Shown: piece by piece, positions 23,026 to 35,600 of the stretch
Layout: every line of letters starts with the position of its first letter
How positions within the stretch are numbered: position 1 is the first letter of the stretch
Assembly (NCBI GenBank): GCA_008694505.1
Contig: VZDJ01007753.1
Location: 22,471,800-22,535,799 of the forward strand
DNA from: Cyanoderma ruficeps
Lineage: Eukaryota; Chordata; Aves; Passeriformes; Timaliidae
DNA: 64,000 nt
Direction: 5' to 3'
Notes under the pieces: generated by a model
The model's input: only the letters and a program-made list of their open reading frames with translations
What the model was told of the DNA's origin: nothing
Databases searched by the model: none
Position numbers and translations under genes: made by a program

Positions 23026-23469
23026 GTAGCTCAAAGTTAACAAGGTTTGGTATTTTACTTATCCAATAAAATAGTGAGGCTTATTGCACCGTCAGGTGCA
23101 CTCTCAGGAGTATGTTTAGCCAATTATCTTTTTTTTATTTCCCAATAATCCTTTTGCTTCTCATCTAATATTCAGCATTTTTACATAGGCTGTTTGAGCC
23201 TTTCAGGGATGCTTACTGGTACATAGGCACAGTTCACATATAGATAGAAAAATATTATCTTTTCAGTGTATATGCAAATTATTGCTTATTATGTTTATGG
23301 TATATCTTTAAATCCCATTTCTGAAAATGGCAAGAAGACTCTAAGTGTGCTTTAGGCCTGTCTCTAATGAGTTTGAATGGTCTGAAGCCGAAGAGCCCCT
23401 TTTTAATCTCATGAGGCATCACTGCTCTTCTAACTGAAACACACTTGAGGGAAGAGATACCTTCACACG

Positions 23470-23706
23470 CTTGAGAAGTGGGCCAGTGTGAACTTCTTGA
23501 AGTTCCACAAGGCCAGGTGAAAGGTCACACACCTGGATCGGAGTAATCATAATTTTCAATACAGGCTGGGTGGTGAATGGATTGAGAGCAGCCCTGCAGA
23601 GAAGGACCTAGCTATACCTGTGGATGTAAAATTAGATATGAACCAGCAATGTGTGTATGCAGCCCAGAAGGCAATTTTTTCCCTGAGCTTCATAAAAAGA
23701 AGTGTG
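23470..23706 (+). mobile_element. CR1 LINE fragment (reverse-transcriptase 3' region)
   Basis: The sequence follows avian CR1 through landmarks such as GAGAAGTGGGCC, AAGGCCAGGTG, ACAGGCTGGG, GAATGGATTGAGAGCAGCCC, GAGAAGGACCTAG and AGCCCAGAAGGC. It is truncated at both ends, has small indels and encodes no usable frame. Confidence 0.8.
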
Positions 23707-23709
23707 CTG

Positions 23710-26039
23710 TTCACTGGGCTCAGGCTTTCCTCCACTGCAGCCCTTTGCATTGTTGTCTTATGTGTCCAGCCCACTCTAAATAGCTTGTTCATTTCCTCCC
23801 AACCTTGTCACCAAACAAACTCTAAGCCTTCCCCATCTGAATTTCCAGTCTCAAATTCCCAGTATATACCTCCTCTGACAAGTCATGTTCCTTAATTAAT
23901 ATTCTCTCCCCTTCCCACTCCTATCGGTCTATGCTTTATGTTATATTTCTGCTTTTATTCCTGGTTTCTCACTAAAAATTGTCAATAGCTATATGCAGTG
24001 AATTTATCCCTACTTTTATTCTGAGAAGAGCTGCAACTTTCTTGGTCAAGAACTTCCAGAAAAAATCAGCTTCAATCAAATACTATCAAGGCCAGGTTTT
24101 ACAAGTTTATTAATACAGTAATAACACTACTGTGTAGTAAATCATATGAAGTCCATGTTTGAAGTGCTAGATTCCACTATGCTGTAAATAATCCATTGAA
24201 CCAAAAGGAAATGCCCAAGTGAATAAAAGAGGCAGGATTTTTCTGTAATACAAATTAGAAACATATACCTCAGAGTTGTGCTGATTTTGAAAGAAGATGC
24301 TGGAAATGTGATAAAAGTGCAACAAACAATAAAGTGTGACATATGAAGTGATCTGTCATTTCTAGTCAGAGTTCCAGCCTCAGTAAGCTGCAAGATAAAT
24401 GAGGCACTAAAAGAGAAAGAAAGAAAAAAAAAAAGATAAATAAGGGAAGGCTCTAAGGAAAGGGGGATAGGGATAAGGTTAGGAAAATTGTAGATTATTT
24501 GAGGCCATCTCCTTGACCCTAGCCTACCTCCACTGGTGCAACCACTGGTCAGGGTGAAGTAAAGCTGACAATAGCTATTCATCATACTGTAGACTTGAAG
24601 GTAAAATGAAAACCACAACTACCTTATATGATGAAAGTACGTACAGGAAGGGATTAAATCAATGAAAGATGTTATCCCAAAGCAAAATAGGAATTCCTAT
24701 TAAATTCAGTTCATACTAGAAGGAGCTGATTTTTCCCTGCCTTGAGGTACAAACACACGCATATAATACATCCTCGTAGTCAGGTGTGTTGAACTTCCAT
24801 AGGAGCTTCTTGACCCACCCCTCCAATTACTTTTTGTCATTAACGTTCCCATGAATGATTTGCCTTCAAACATGAGCAAATGATATACAGTGAAGAAAAA
24901 TAGTAATTATTTGCTTTCAGAGAAGCGTCTTAGTTTTCCCATCTTTGTTTACTTCAAAAGCTGGTAATGGTTTTATTTTTTTTGAAAAGCATTTTTTCTG
25001 AATGAAGAAATAAAAAAAAAATATCCTTAGAACACCTGACATGTCTTCCTGCAAAATCTTCTTCCTTGAAAGGCAGAGGTACGGCAGGTAACAGATCATA
25101 GTTAGGGAATTTCAGCAGCTGGGCTGATACATGAAAGTAAAAGAACGCCTTTAAAGAAAACCAAACCAGAAAAAAAAGCACACCTCTGTTCTTCCTCCTA
25201 TTTTTTAGCATCCCTAAAGGAGGAAAATTCAACATCAAGTGTCACAGTACCATGGTGTAAATATCTCACAACAGTCTATTAATCTTGGCTAACAAAACAC
25301 ACATTTTTCAAATTTCTCAAGGCTGTGCTGCAATCCTGGGCCAGTCTAGGAACATCTTAAAAAAAAAAAGTGTGTGCACACACATGCACACATTCTTTGA
25401 ATGATCCGTTCATTCTTCAAAGAATGGGATTGTCCATAAATTTCTGTTCTTTGTACTAAAGTACGTTAATTAAAAATATCTGTTTAGTGTGACCTTGCTA
25501 TTTTTAGACCTGCAAAAATGGATTATCTATATACAACGAAAGCTTCACTGTTTAAAGTAAATCTGTCTTAAAATAGCTGCAACGCCTTCTCTTCCTTCCT
25601 TTAGCCCTAAAAATAACAATTGTCACAACCAAAGAACACAGCAGTACTTCAGTTATTTGTCACAAATCACTCACAGACAACAGCTTCAGTTCCTTGTTAT
25701 AATTGGACAGTGAAAATGTTGAAGGGTTTCTAAAATAGAGGTGTTGGCCCCTTTGATTGACAGGTACCATGGAACTGCAGTCTGTCCAACCTTCTTCCCA
25801 AAAGCCGAGATCTCCTTCAAAACCTTAGGAAATTTTTATACTCAATGGAAGTTGTCTGTTTAAAGCATTGGTGCATGGAAATGAGTAATAAATCAATCAG
25901 TGTTTGCCCTCGGTCAGCAGGTGGTGAGCAATTACATTATGCATCACTTGATAAGTTGTTTTTCTTGAATGCTACTGCTCTTTTACTTTATTGTTATTGT
26001 AGGGGGGTTTTTGTTTCAATTATTTAACTGTTAGCCTAG
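23710..26039. other. AT-rich non-coding DNA, no gene seen
   Basis: No exon or RNA gene is visible. The 158-codon - strand frame at 24142-24618 is hydrophobic and low in complexity and matches nothing I know. A perfect 11-bp inverted repeat lies at 25391-25426 beside a short CA-rich stretch. Confidence 0.5.
25391..25426. repeat. Perfect 11-bp inverted repeat
   Basis: CATTCTTTGAA at 25391-25401 and TTCAAAGAATG at 25416-25426 are exact reverse complements with a 14-base loop. It follows a GTGTGTGCACACACACATGC-like stretch that is itself nearly palindromic. Confidence 0.5.
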
Positions 26040-26906
26040 AAGTTTCCCTTTTGCTTCTCCTCCCCATTCTGGTGAGAGAGGATGTGGAATTTGGATTAAG
26101 TGAGCAGCTGTGTCGTGCTTAGTTGGCAGAAGGGTTGAAATAACTACTGTTCTGGCCAGAGTGTGTTAAAAGAATTTTGTTATAAACATTCCTTATATTG
26201 TTTTACTAGACCAGTGTTGGTTACAATGTTGATTTCTTTGCTCTCACAGTTGTGCTTTTTCTCAGGTTGTGTCCTGGAACACTTGTAATGCCTTACCTGC
26301 AGTTTGTTTTCCCTGTGGTGATGTTTATTGCCCTTGGGGCCTGGGCTAAGACTATCACTTTAGGTACTTTCTATCATTGGTTTATGATCTGATAGCATTG
26401 CTGGTTGGGAAACCAGTCTCTTGTATGTATTCAATATTGCAGGCACCTCTGTTCTCTGGGAGTGATCTACCCGGAGCAATTAATCACACCTTTTCTCTTA
26501 GGGAGAAGGCCTTTTCTCTTAGGGAAAAGGTCTTTTCTCCTCAGAGAGAAGACGTACAGGGGGATACCTTCCTACATCTTTCTTCCTTTCTTCCTTCTTT
26601 CTTTCCTTCTCCAGGCTGGTTACAGTAGTGTTTGAGAATTTTAAAGATTTTGGATTACATTTAAACACCTTTAAAAACAGCCTGGTCCTTTTACTCAGTC
26701 CTTTTACATGTTGCTGCATATGGTTTAGGTGTTAAGGTCATACAATTAAGAACATAATCCAGAGCTCTGACCATATATTGGATAGTTCTGAGTGGTGAGG
26801 TGCATGGGATAGTATGGGCAATTATCTGGGGCAGTGGGCACCTCTGTTGTGTTTGAACCTCACCTCTGAACAAGTTCCTTCCCCTACACTGGGCTCCAAT
26901 TAAGGC
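26040..26906. mobile_element. Probable endogenous-retrovirus-derived segment
   Basis: The left end (about 26065-26140) resembles the reverse of a common avian LTR start, with the landmarks GTGAGAGAGGAT, AAGTGAGCAGCTGTGTCGTG and CTTAGTTGGCAGAAGGGTTG. The rest is non-coding sequence of a type I associate with avian ERV leader regions (GCCCTTGGGGCCTGGGCTA; CTCTGTTCTCTGGGAGTGA). It abuts the LTR at 26907. The family is named from memory only and the internal boundary is unclear. Confidence 0.4.
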
Positions 26907-27325
26907 TGTCATGGTTTAGGAACAGTACTGCCCAATTTAAATGGAAAACCACAAGCCAGTTTGCCCCACCCCCATCCTTCTTGTGGGAAACAGGAAGAAA
27001 TTATCGGTCAAGTTAAGAACAATTTGCTGGAAATGGCAAGGAAATAAGAAGCAGCAACAATATTAATAACAAAAGTGTGCAAAGAAAGGGTGATTTACAT
27101 TCAAAAATGCTCACCAAGACCAGGACAATGATAAACAACAGTGGACAGCTCCTCTGCATGCCACACTTTCTCCTGACCGCAAGCCATGTCTGCCTTCTTC
27201 TCGGAAATGAAAGTCCCTTCCTTCTGCCCAATGGCATTGAGATGAAGTTGTACAGAGCAGCAGCCTAGATATTCCCTCACAACTACTGCAGAAAAATTAA
27301 CCTTGTCCTGGCTGCAACCAGCACA
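26907..27325 (+). mobile_element. Probable LTR (ERVK-like length)
   Basis: It begins TGTCATGGTTTAGG and ends TTAACCTTGTCCTGGCTGCA plus ACCAGCACA, which match the usual two ends of short avian LTRs, 419 bp apart. The flanks TAAGGC (26901-26906) and CATGGC (27326-27331) agree at 4 of 6 bases, which could be a decayed 6-bp target duplication. No retroviral coding sequence adjoins it on the right. Confidence 0.5.
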
Positions 27326-27329
27326 CATG

Positions 27330-28669
27330 GCTGTAGTGCAGTTCAAGGGCAAATCAGTGTAGTCTGTGTTGTTTATGCTCCATGAAAAAAAGGGCTGTTT
27401 GCAGTCAAGTGATAGAAAAAGACTGGTATCTTTGGAGATAGGTCCAAGACTGGGGTAATACCAGCTTGTTGAAGAGAGAGTTTCAGAAATTTCTTGCATT
27501 TAAAGCCAAGGAAAGGACAAGACAGCTGCCAACATTCCTCACATGGATAGAATATATGGCCCAATCCACTACCCCCAAAAAAAAAAAAATTATGCTAATG
27601 GAAGGTTTTCTCAATTAAGGAGTGCAGAATTGGGTCTTGGGAGAGTGCAAATGGTTAAATGGAAGAATGGACTTACAAAAAGAATAGTTAATAAAGTACT
27701 GCCGTTTGACTACAGTCATTTTGTGGTGGTGAGGTGGTTTGTTGGTTGAAAATGATGAGGATTATGGTGCAGTGATTTAAGAAGTTATTTTGGTATTCAC
27801 TAGTGAGTTAAATGTAAATATATTTGTGAAGCTGAGCACAAACGAGAATAGCTGTTGTGAAGAAAGTCTTTGGGTCGATTGGATCCATCACTGAACAGAG
27901 GTGCATCTTTTCTTTGTAAGAGATCTGGCTTTAAATAAAGCTATTCTTCACATCCAGACACAGGTTCAAATTTCTTGTTGTGGCCATCTGGCTAATATTA
28001 ACATCCTGCTCTAAAATTGTGTTCTTGCTATCTTCCCAGACTTTCATCAGACTTTTGAAAAAGTTTTATTTTTCATGAGTAATGATTCACACATTCATTT
28101 TCAATCAGGAGAAACAACGTATTTCATCCTAATAAGTGAGCTAGCAACAGAACATGCGAGAAGATGCTGCTTTATTGTTTTGTTTGTGGGCTGTTTGTTT
28201 GTTTTTATTTTCTGACAAAAAAAAATTGAAAAGGAAAAAGAGTAGAAGCTAATATGTGACAACTGGTGAACTGAATTTTTATTTCCACTGCTGGGAGCCA
28301 AAAAGTGGTGAGAATTAAGAACACCCAAGCTAGGGCTCTTGGAACCCCTTGGAAGGAGTAGTACAGGCAAGTTTGTAGTCCATAAGTCACCTTTTTATCC
28401 CATGATGTTTTGAGTCAAAACTCTGAGCTCTTGGGGCACACTTACCACTCAGATTACTCAGACACTCTTGGCATTCCTGCTACATATCAAGAAGCATGGA
28501 AGCCTGTAGAGCCCTGACTCAAGGCAGCACTTGTAGACTTATGGCTTTGGAAACCCTGATGTCTCTGTGGCTACAACCTTCCATATACTAAAAAATTAAA
28601 CAATGCTGGGGCATGTGGTTGGGCATTATTCATCAATCGTTTAGACTGTTTAATTATAGACAAGATCCC
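27330..28669. other. Non-coding DNA, possibly LTR-derived in part
   Basis: No exon is visible. The stretch around 27890-27970 (AAGAGATCTGGCTTTAAATA with AATAAA, then ATCCAGACACAGG) resembles the poly(A)/U5 part of some avian LTRs, but no ends could be fixed. A run of A lies near 27577-27588. Confidence 0.35.
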
Positions 28670-29110
28670 TGTCATGGTTTTAGTCCAAGAAAACTGCAGT
28701 TTCCTAGTCAGGATCTGGGCAAGGTTCAGGAATCACATTAGGCCAGGGAACAGAGAGTGTGCTGGGCATTGTGGTGGATGAGAAATTATTGTGGCGGAAG
28801 AGAGGGAGTTTGGTTTCATAAACACACACCATGCCATGGTGTTTGGTTTAAAAGCCAGAGAATTTTTATTTAAGAGTTTGGTTTAATAATGTATCATAGC
28901 CTCAAGGTATCCCATCACATCTAGATTTTGCAGAGTTTGCCTGCCATGTTTTGCAGTTGTGGTTTAACCAAAGCCAGGATGGCAGGTTTCCAGGATCTGG
29001 AGCTCTGGGTTGACTTTGCCAAAGGGACTGCCACAGATCTAGGACAGAAGGTTTCATAGTCTCAGGCTAGATTGCCTGTAGTGAAAGCACACCACATAAC
29101 ACGGTTGTCC
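28670..29110 (+). mobile_element. Possible LTR fragment
   Basis: It starts TGTCATGGTTTTAG and continues AAAACTGCAGTTTCCTAGTC, like the beginning of avian LTRs. I cannot identify a convincing right end or target duplication, so the right coordinate is approximate. Confidence 0.35.
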
Positions 29111-32100
29111 TAGGGCTGTGATAATGCAACATTTCAAATATATTTTTGCTCTCCATACCAAGTATGACCCAACTGTTGCTCTGTAAAATGGTACTTTGAT
29201 GATGTTTCTTTATTTTTATCAGAGTTTATTAGGTTAATTCTTTGACTGCAAAATATGAAGTTCAGATATGTGTTCATATATAAGGACTGAGTTTTTTTAC
29301 GGGAGGTACACAAAAAGTCTTATTTTCATAAACTTCACGATGCTATACTAACTCTTTTCAAGACTTTCACACCTGTCACATAAGGTGTTTAATTTATCTT
29401 AGAGATGTGACTGAAACTGTATCATTTGAAAAGGTTTGGATAAAGGTTATTTTTGCCTTTCTATCTCCTTTTTCATTTTCAAAAAACAGAGCAAATGAAA
29501 ATAAGCCGCTGGAATATTCAAATTCAGTTAAGCAAGTGAAGGTCAAGGTTTGCATCCCTATAGCATTTTTATTATGTAAATAGAAAATCATGTTTATGAT
29601 TTATTACATGAGGAAAATACCATGATATCTTTTTCTTTAATCTCATCATTCTTTCTATTGAAGGTCTGAATTTTGGATGGTACAATAAAGCTTTGCAATA
29701 TAGTACTTTAAGACTCTGCAATCCTTTGCTTGTCTATCTCAGTCAGTCTTGGTAGCTTTATGGTTCATGAGACACAGTGGTAATACTACTAATGTGGTCC
29801 CAATCCATGCTTACCTTCACGAGATTGTAATAGGTGCTGTGGATTTAAAATGCATTTCAGATCCATAAAAGGCAACATATTCATCTGGCAGGATTTTAAG
29901 CTAAGGCTCTTTGTCTGGCGTGTAGTATGTTCCCTGTAATATTTGTTCATCTTCAAAGGAAGATTTCCAGAGTTGCTTCTTGGTAATGGAGGTAGGAATA
30001 AATAAAATCATATCCCAAGGCTCAGAGACATTCTATTATCCCATATGTCTAGTAAGACTCTGAGCAATCTAGGTATCATTAGAGCTGTTTTCCCATGAGA
30101 GTAGTGGTATTCTATCACATACACAGACTCAAGAACCCTGTACCGGAGCTTTGATGTAACTAGGTGCACTATTCAAAGTATAAAATGTGTGATAGATTCC
30201 ACAGATATGTTCTTCACTGCCCTCCTGTTTGAATTTATCCAAAGACTTTATGTCAGAAAAATTTCAATCAGCTACTGGACTCTGCAAAGCAAGTACTATT
30301 CCTCAGGTCCTTACAGCCTCAGCTAGAATAACTAAACTTTCACCATTTACACTGGTGGAAGTTCACCTGTTAATTACCACCACTTGAAAATTTGCTTCAC
30401 CTTATTTTTCATGAGTGTAAATTCAGCAATAACCTGTTTAAATAATTGTGACTTGGTTAGCACACAGCCAGGGTGTAACTGGAAACAGGAGCTGATGTAG
30501 AACAGTGGACTTTATTCTGAGCTGTTCAGGACAAACTATATTTTTAACTCTTCATGAAAGTTTCCTGTGATGGAGGACTAACACTTCCAAGATGTTGGCA
30601 CATCATTTGGGCTGTAAGTAGAAAACAGAATGTAAAGTATTCAAGATTGCTTCTTTTGGTTATGCTACCATTATAGCAGCTTTCAGAGATACAGAAAAAG
30701 AAAAAGTAGGATTCCTGGGAAGACCTGGAGTAGAATATGGATTCTTTTTTTTTTAATGTTTGCTCCTATTGGAGTTTGTAAGTGAAATTTTGTTTCCAGG
30801 GGAAAAAAGTTAATTACTTTTCTGTGTTTTAAATAATGAATTAAAAAAAAAGAAAGAGTGTTATTTAGGATTCTAAGTCTTGAAGGAAGACTTGAATTCT
30901 TACAATGATTTACTTTCATTAGTTGAGGTTCTTTAATGGCAACTGAAAATGATGCAATCTTAAGGCAGTGTTTCACAAATTATTTTGTGTTGCCTCCACT
31001 TTCAAAGGGTCTTCCATTCCTCATCAAACATAAGGCATGCTACTTGCTTTTCAGAAAATAGGGCAAGACAGGCAAGTCTTTTCCTATAGTTCAGAAAATC
31101 CTAGATCAGTCTTTTCGGCCACGTGGGAAATTATCTCATGATTATGACCATTGGAGTGAAAAAATTGGTCTTTCTAAAAACACAGCCATTTTATTTAACG
31201 ATAAAAATAACTAGAGTTTTTGAAACAAATGTGCCATACAGTTTTGTCTTTAAAGCAGAGGGGAAAAAAGCCTGATGAAGTTGGACATAACCTGTGAAAT
31301 TAAATAGAGCTAGAAAGGCAAAATTGAAGTATTAAACTATCTCCTTAAAAAAAAAAAAGGTAGTTTGAACAAATGTCAACTATAAACTATGCTTACAGGC
31401 ATTTAAACTCACTAGCAGATGTTGACATGATAGACTGTTACTTTTGCTGCTCTAGTCAACACAGGAAAAAATTACCATGATGCTCTACATCTTTGATTCC
31501 GGTCTTTGCTTTGGTGTTGAAAAGGGTTTAAGCTCCCTGGGCCTCAGTTCTTAGTAATTTTATATTAGTTCATAGCTTCCTCTTTATTCTTTTTGTAAGT
31601 TTAACTCAATATTGTGTTAGGTGAAACTTGCTTTATGATAATAGTGGTAATAAAGACTGATGGCGTCTTTACTTAATGGAGCTATTTTGTGAATCTGTAT
31701 CAAGCTTTTCTCATTGTGCCAAGAGCAGAGCATCTGTGATTATTGCAGTGTAGTTTAAACCACTCAATTTGAGACTGAGAGACAAGTTCTGCTTTTGACT
31801 GCCTAAGTAAAACTCTCTTTTCACCGGAAATCATGTGTCTGCAGTGGAAAACAGTATTTGACCCCACAACATTGAGGCTGGCCATCAGGGCCAGAGCAAA
31901 AAATTACTTGGAGAAGAACTGTGCTTCAGTAAGTTCTCTTTTTCAGGACATAGTGAGCTTTAAGTTGTAATTAGTATTTTCAGATATTCTTTTGCAATCT
32001 TCACCCAATAACAGCATTTCCAATTCTATAAAGTTTTGTCCAAGTACATTCTATTCTGCACTTCTTATATGCATTCCATGCCATATTAGTTTCTTATATT

Positions 32101-32602
32101 AATAATACATTATGAAAACAAAATATATTAGACTTAAAAATAAAAAAGCAATGCTTAACTCCCCCCAGAACATTTAAAATACCTTATGGACACATTAATA
32201 AAATTTCTAGAAAAGTTAAAAGGATATGTTTTCACATCATTCTTTCTGATTATTTTTTCATTCAAATAAAAGAGACCTTCCTTAGATAGTTTTTTTTTTC
32301 TTTTTCTAAGCAAAAATTGCAAGATGATATTTTTAAAACTTCAATCCTTTCATTACAAACATTGCTTAGCTGAAAGAGATCAGTAACTACACTAAGACAA
32401 CCAACCACTCAGTGAGGAATCTTCCAAGTTTGCTCTGCCATACAGGAAATGGTATTAGATGGGGGTTTTGTCCTTTCGATTTGTAGCCCTTTTCATGAGA
32501 AATCATGACATTACTTATGACAGTAGATGGTGGCAAACATGGCTTTATGTCACAGAGGCCCAGGATAAACAAGAGAACTTGACCTAGCTTTTTTTGCTTT
32601 GC

Positions 32603-32643
<41 letters not shown>

Positions 32644-35600
32644 NTTTTTGCCTTCCCCAGAATCTTTGTGCTAAATGGGTTGAAGTAGATTTGGTTTGTA
32701 CTTCTCAGAGAGGATTCAATGTGACATGTTATGGGAAGCTCTGGCAGAAATATGTGGTAAGTAGGTCACAACAGCTCTGTTGATTAGCATATTGGTGATT
32801 TAAAACCACAGTATCAGTTATAAAGTGGTGGACGGATAACATAAAATCTTGTGTATTTATTGGGAGAAGGAATTTTTACAGCATGGGACCAAGCTGAGTA
32901 ACCATGCTGTACTAGGAATATATTTATTTTTCTTAAAACCATAACACCCTCACGAAATGTTTTTAGCCCTCAGCTTAGCCTGAGGCCAAATCCAAGGAAA
33001 GTAGCCTAAAGCTCATGATGAATGTTTACTGACTTTTGTGGTCAATGTTTCTCAGGAGTAAATTGTAAAGAGCACATGAGCTACACTTTATGTTTCCAGC
33101 TTCAGGCTATGGAAAGGAGTTGGAGGAAAAGGTATGCCATTTAAAATTACCCCGAATTATGTTCACAAAATATACTTCACCTTTTCACAGCTGTGCATGC
33201 TAAAATTACTTAAATATTGCATTTCCTACTAGGAAGTCAAATACACCTACCTCATGTGGTTTAAATAAAAAAAGAAGCAGGTTCATTTAACAAACAAGAC
33301 AGATAATTCAACATGAAAATCTAGGGGCTGAGAAATGATCTTGGGAGTTTCTGGGTGAACCTCGAGATTTGGCACAAAGTAAGTGTGCAGCAATCCCTTC
33401 CCTAGAATACCAGCAGGATGTGCATTGCCTTTTTCCTACTGTCTTTATTCATGTTTCAGCAGCTTGCCACAAGCAATATGCCAAGCTCATACAAAAACCT
33501 GTCTGTGTAGCACACAAATGTGTGCATACAAACACACATACACCATTCATTTCAGAAGATTCCATGTAACCTTAATAAAAACTGCTTTCTGAAGTAGAGA
33601 ATATATTGAGCTGCACTTGCACAAGCTCTTTGCTGAACAGAGGAATTTTACAAAATATAGTTACAAGATTGTCTGCTGTGACTGCCATGGTTATGATCTA
33701 TTTCCATAGTTCAGTATTCTTCCGTATTCATTTCAGAGTCATGCATATGCATATCAAATAAAGTGTCACTAGATGTAAAAGTCAATATTAATAATCTTTT
33801 TCCACATAACACCAATATGTATAAATGTTATACTTACCTGTACAAAGCTTTGAGAGAATTTGGATAGCATATCAGATTGGGGGGGAATTTTGAGGTTCAA
33901 ATATGATAACTCAACATTGATTGGCTGAAAACACACAGTCTGTTCCACACAACAATGAAATTTTTTATTAGATGTCCAACAGTGCAAACTGTCTAGTTTT
34001 AAAATTATTAAATTTTCTTCCTAGGTCAACTGTGATGAAATTCTAAATATAAGTTTTGAGTACTTTTAAATCATAACTTCAAAATGTACATTTTTAAAAA
34101 ATTTGAAAACAAGAAGCAAAACAATCTGAAAGTTGTAATCTCAAAGTAAATAAATTATGTTTTTTTTCCTTTGCATCAGGTAAAATCAGAAATCGCTTCC
34201 AATCAGATCTTCACAGATGAATAGCACACTGGTCTGAATAACGTGAGAAATAAAAACATTGACATTAATTAGAACTGGCTTTTGGCATTTTTAAGTTTCA
34301 TTTTTAAGTACACAAAGCAAGAAAACACAGAATAATGACCAAAATCAGTCCATCTACATATTTTAGATCATAATTCCAACACTGGAAACTATCTTACTCA
34401 AATTTGAGGGAATGGCAAATGTTAGCATATATTCAGCTGCAATGTGTCTGTTCCTTTTAGAAAAAAAATTCCTTTTCAGACAGCAAAAATTTTACCTTTA
34501 CTTATGTATAATAAGACAGAAGTCTATTTTTCTGAGTGAGCCTAGGGTAAAAACTGGCCTCCTTCCTCTCCTCTGACATTCTGTCTACCAGAGTGTTCTA
34601 AACAAGTAGTAGCTGAAATTAATATAATAGTAGTAAAGCAATCTCCAGAGATTATTACAGGTCAGTTATAGTAAAGGGGCTCAGATAAAGAAAATATATT
34701 TTAACACATATGCATAAATATACCTGGAAATACATATTAAAAATATACTTTCATGTATATGAATATTTAAGAACTCTTAGTGACTACTTATGCATCCTCT
34801 GTTTTTTCAATTCTCTTTATTATATTTTTTATAAATTTATTCTTGTAATTAATACAAAACCATGAGCATAATCTTAACTTTTAACCTCTTTAGCCTCACT
34901 CTGTTCCCCATTTACAGATACCACTGAGTGATTGCTTGTCATTTTTGTTTGGTTGTTTGTTTTGTTGTTTTTTTGCTTTAAATATTTGGGAGCATTTGGA
35001 GAGTGAAATATTTTGGGAGTTTGTAAGTCACCCCTGTGGAGTCCAGTGCAATCCAGCAACATGTAAGCATTGGAACAGTAACCAAATGTATCCTCAATAT
35101 GTAGTGCCTCATTTAGCTATGACTGACAGGTGCAAAATGCTACTGAATCAGAAATGACAGATATAATAATGGCCAGCACAGGAGATTCACAAACCACTTT
35201 TCCTGGGAGCATCATCTTCAATGGATGTTCCTATATACCTAATATGGGAATATCTAATTACAATTTTCATTTGTTAAAACAAGGGAAAATATTGATAGAA
35301 TAAAATAGAAATCCCCAAAGAACAGAGCCCAGATGTTCTTCATAGTGATTTTAGCCTGAGGGAAGCTTGGGGAACAGAAGTGACTAGAGGCTATGGGTAT
35401 ATTTTCTGGGTGGTACGCAAGGAATTACATATATAATTCCAGCTGTTTTTAATGGGATGGAATCATGATTATAATAGTGATTCCTTATGTACCTGGCTGA
35501 AAAATTTCCCACAAACTTTCAAAGAATTTACTTTCATATAACCTTGCTTCTTTAGGTAGAAGCATTCAATGAATTAGAAATAACCAAGAATAGGTCTTTT

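Noticed and set aside
24142..24618. 158-codon - strand hydrophobic frame
   Set aside because: Low-complexity hydrophobic translation of a CT/AG-rich tract. Nothing supports a gene.
27900..28030. Possible LTR poly(A)/U5 segment
   Set aside because: It resembles avian LTR ends, but neither boundary nor a target duplication could be found. It is mentioned only in the interval note.
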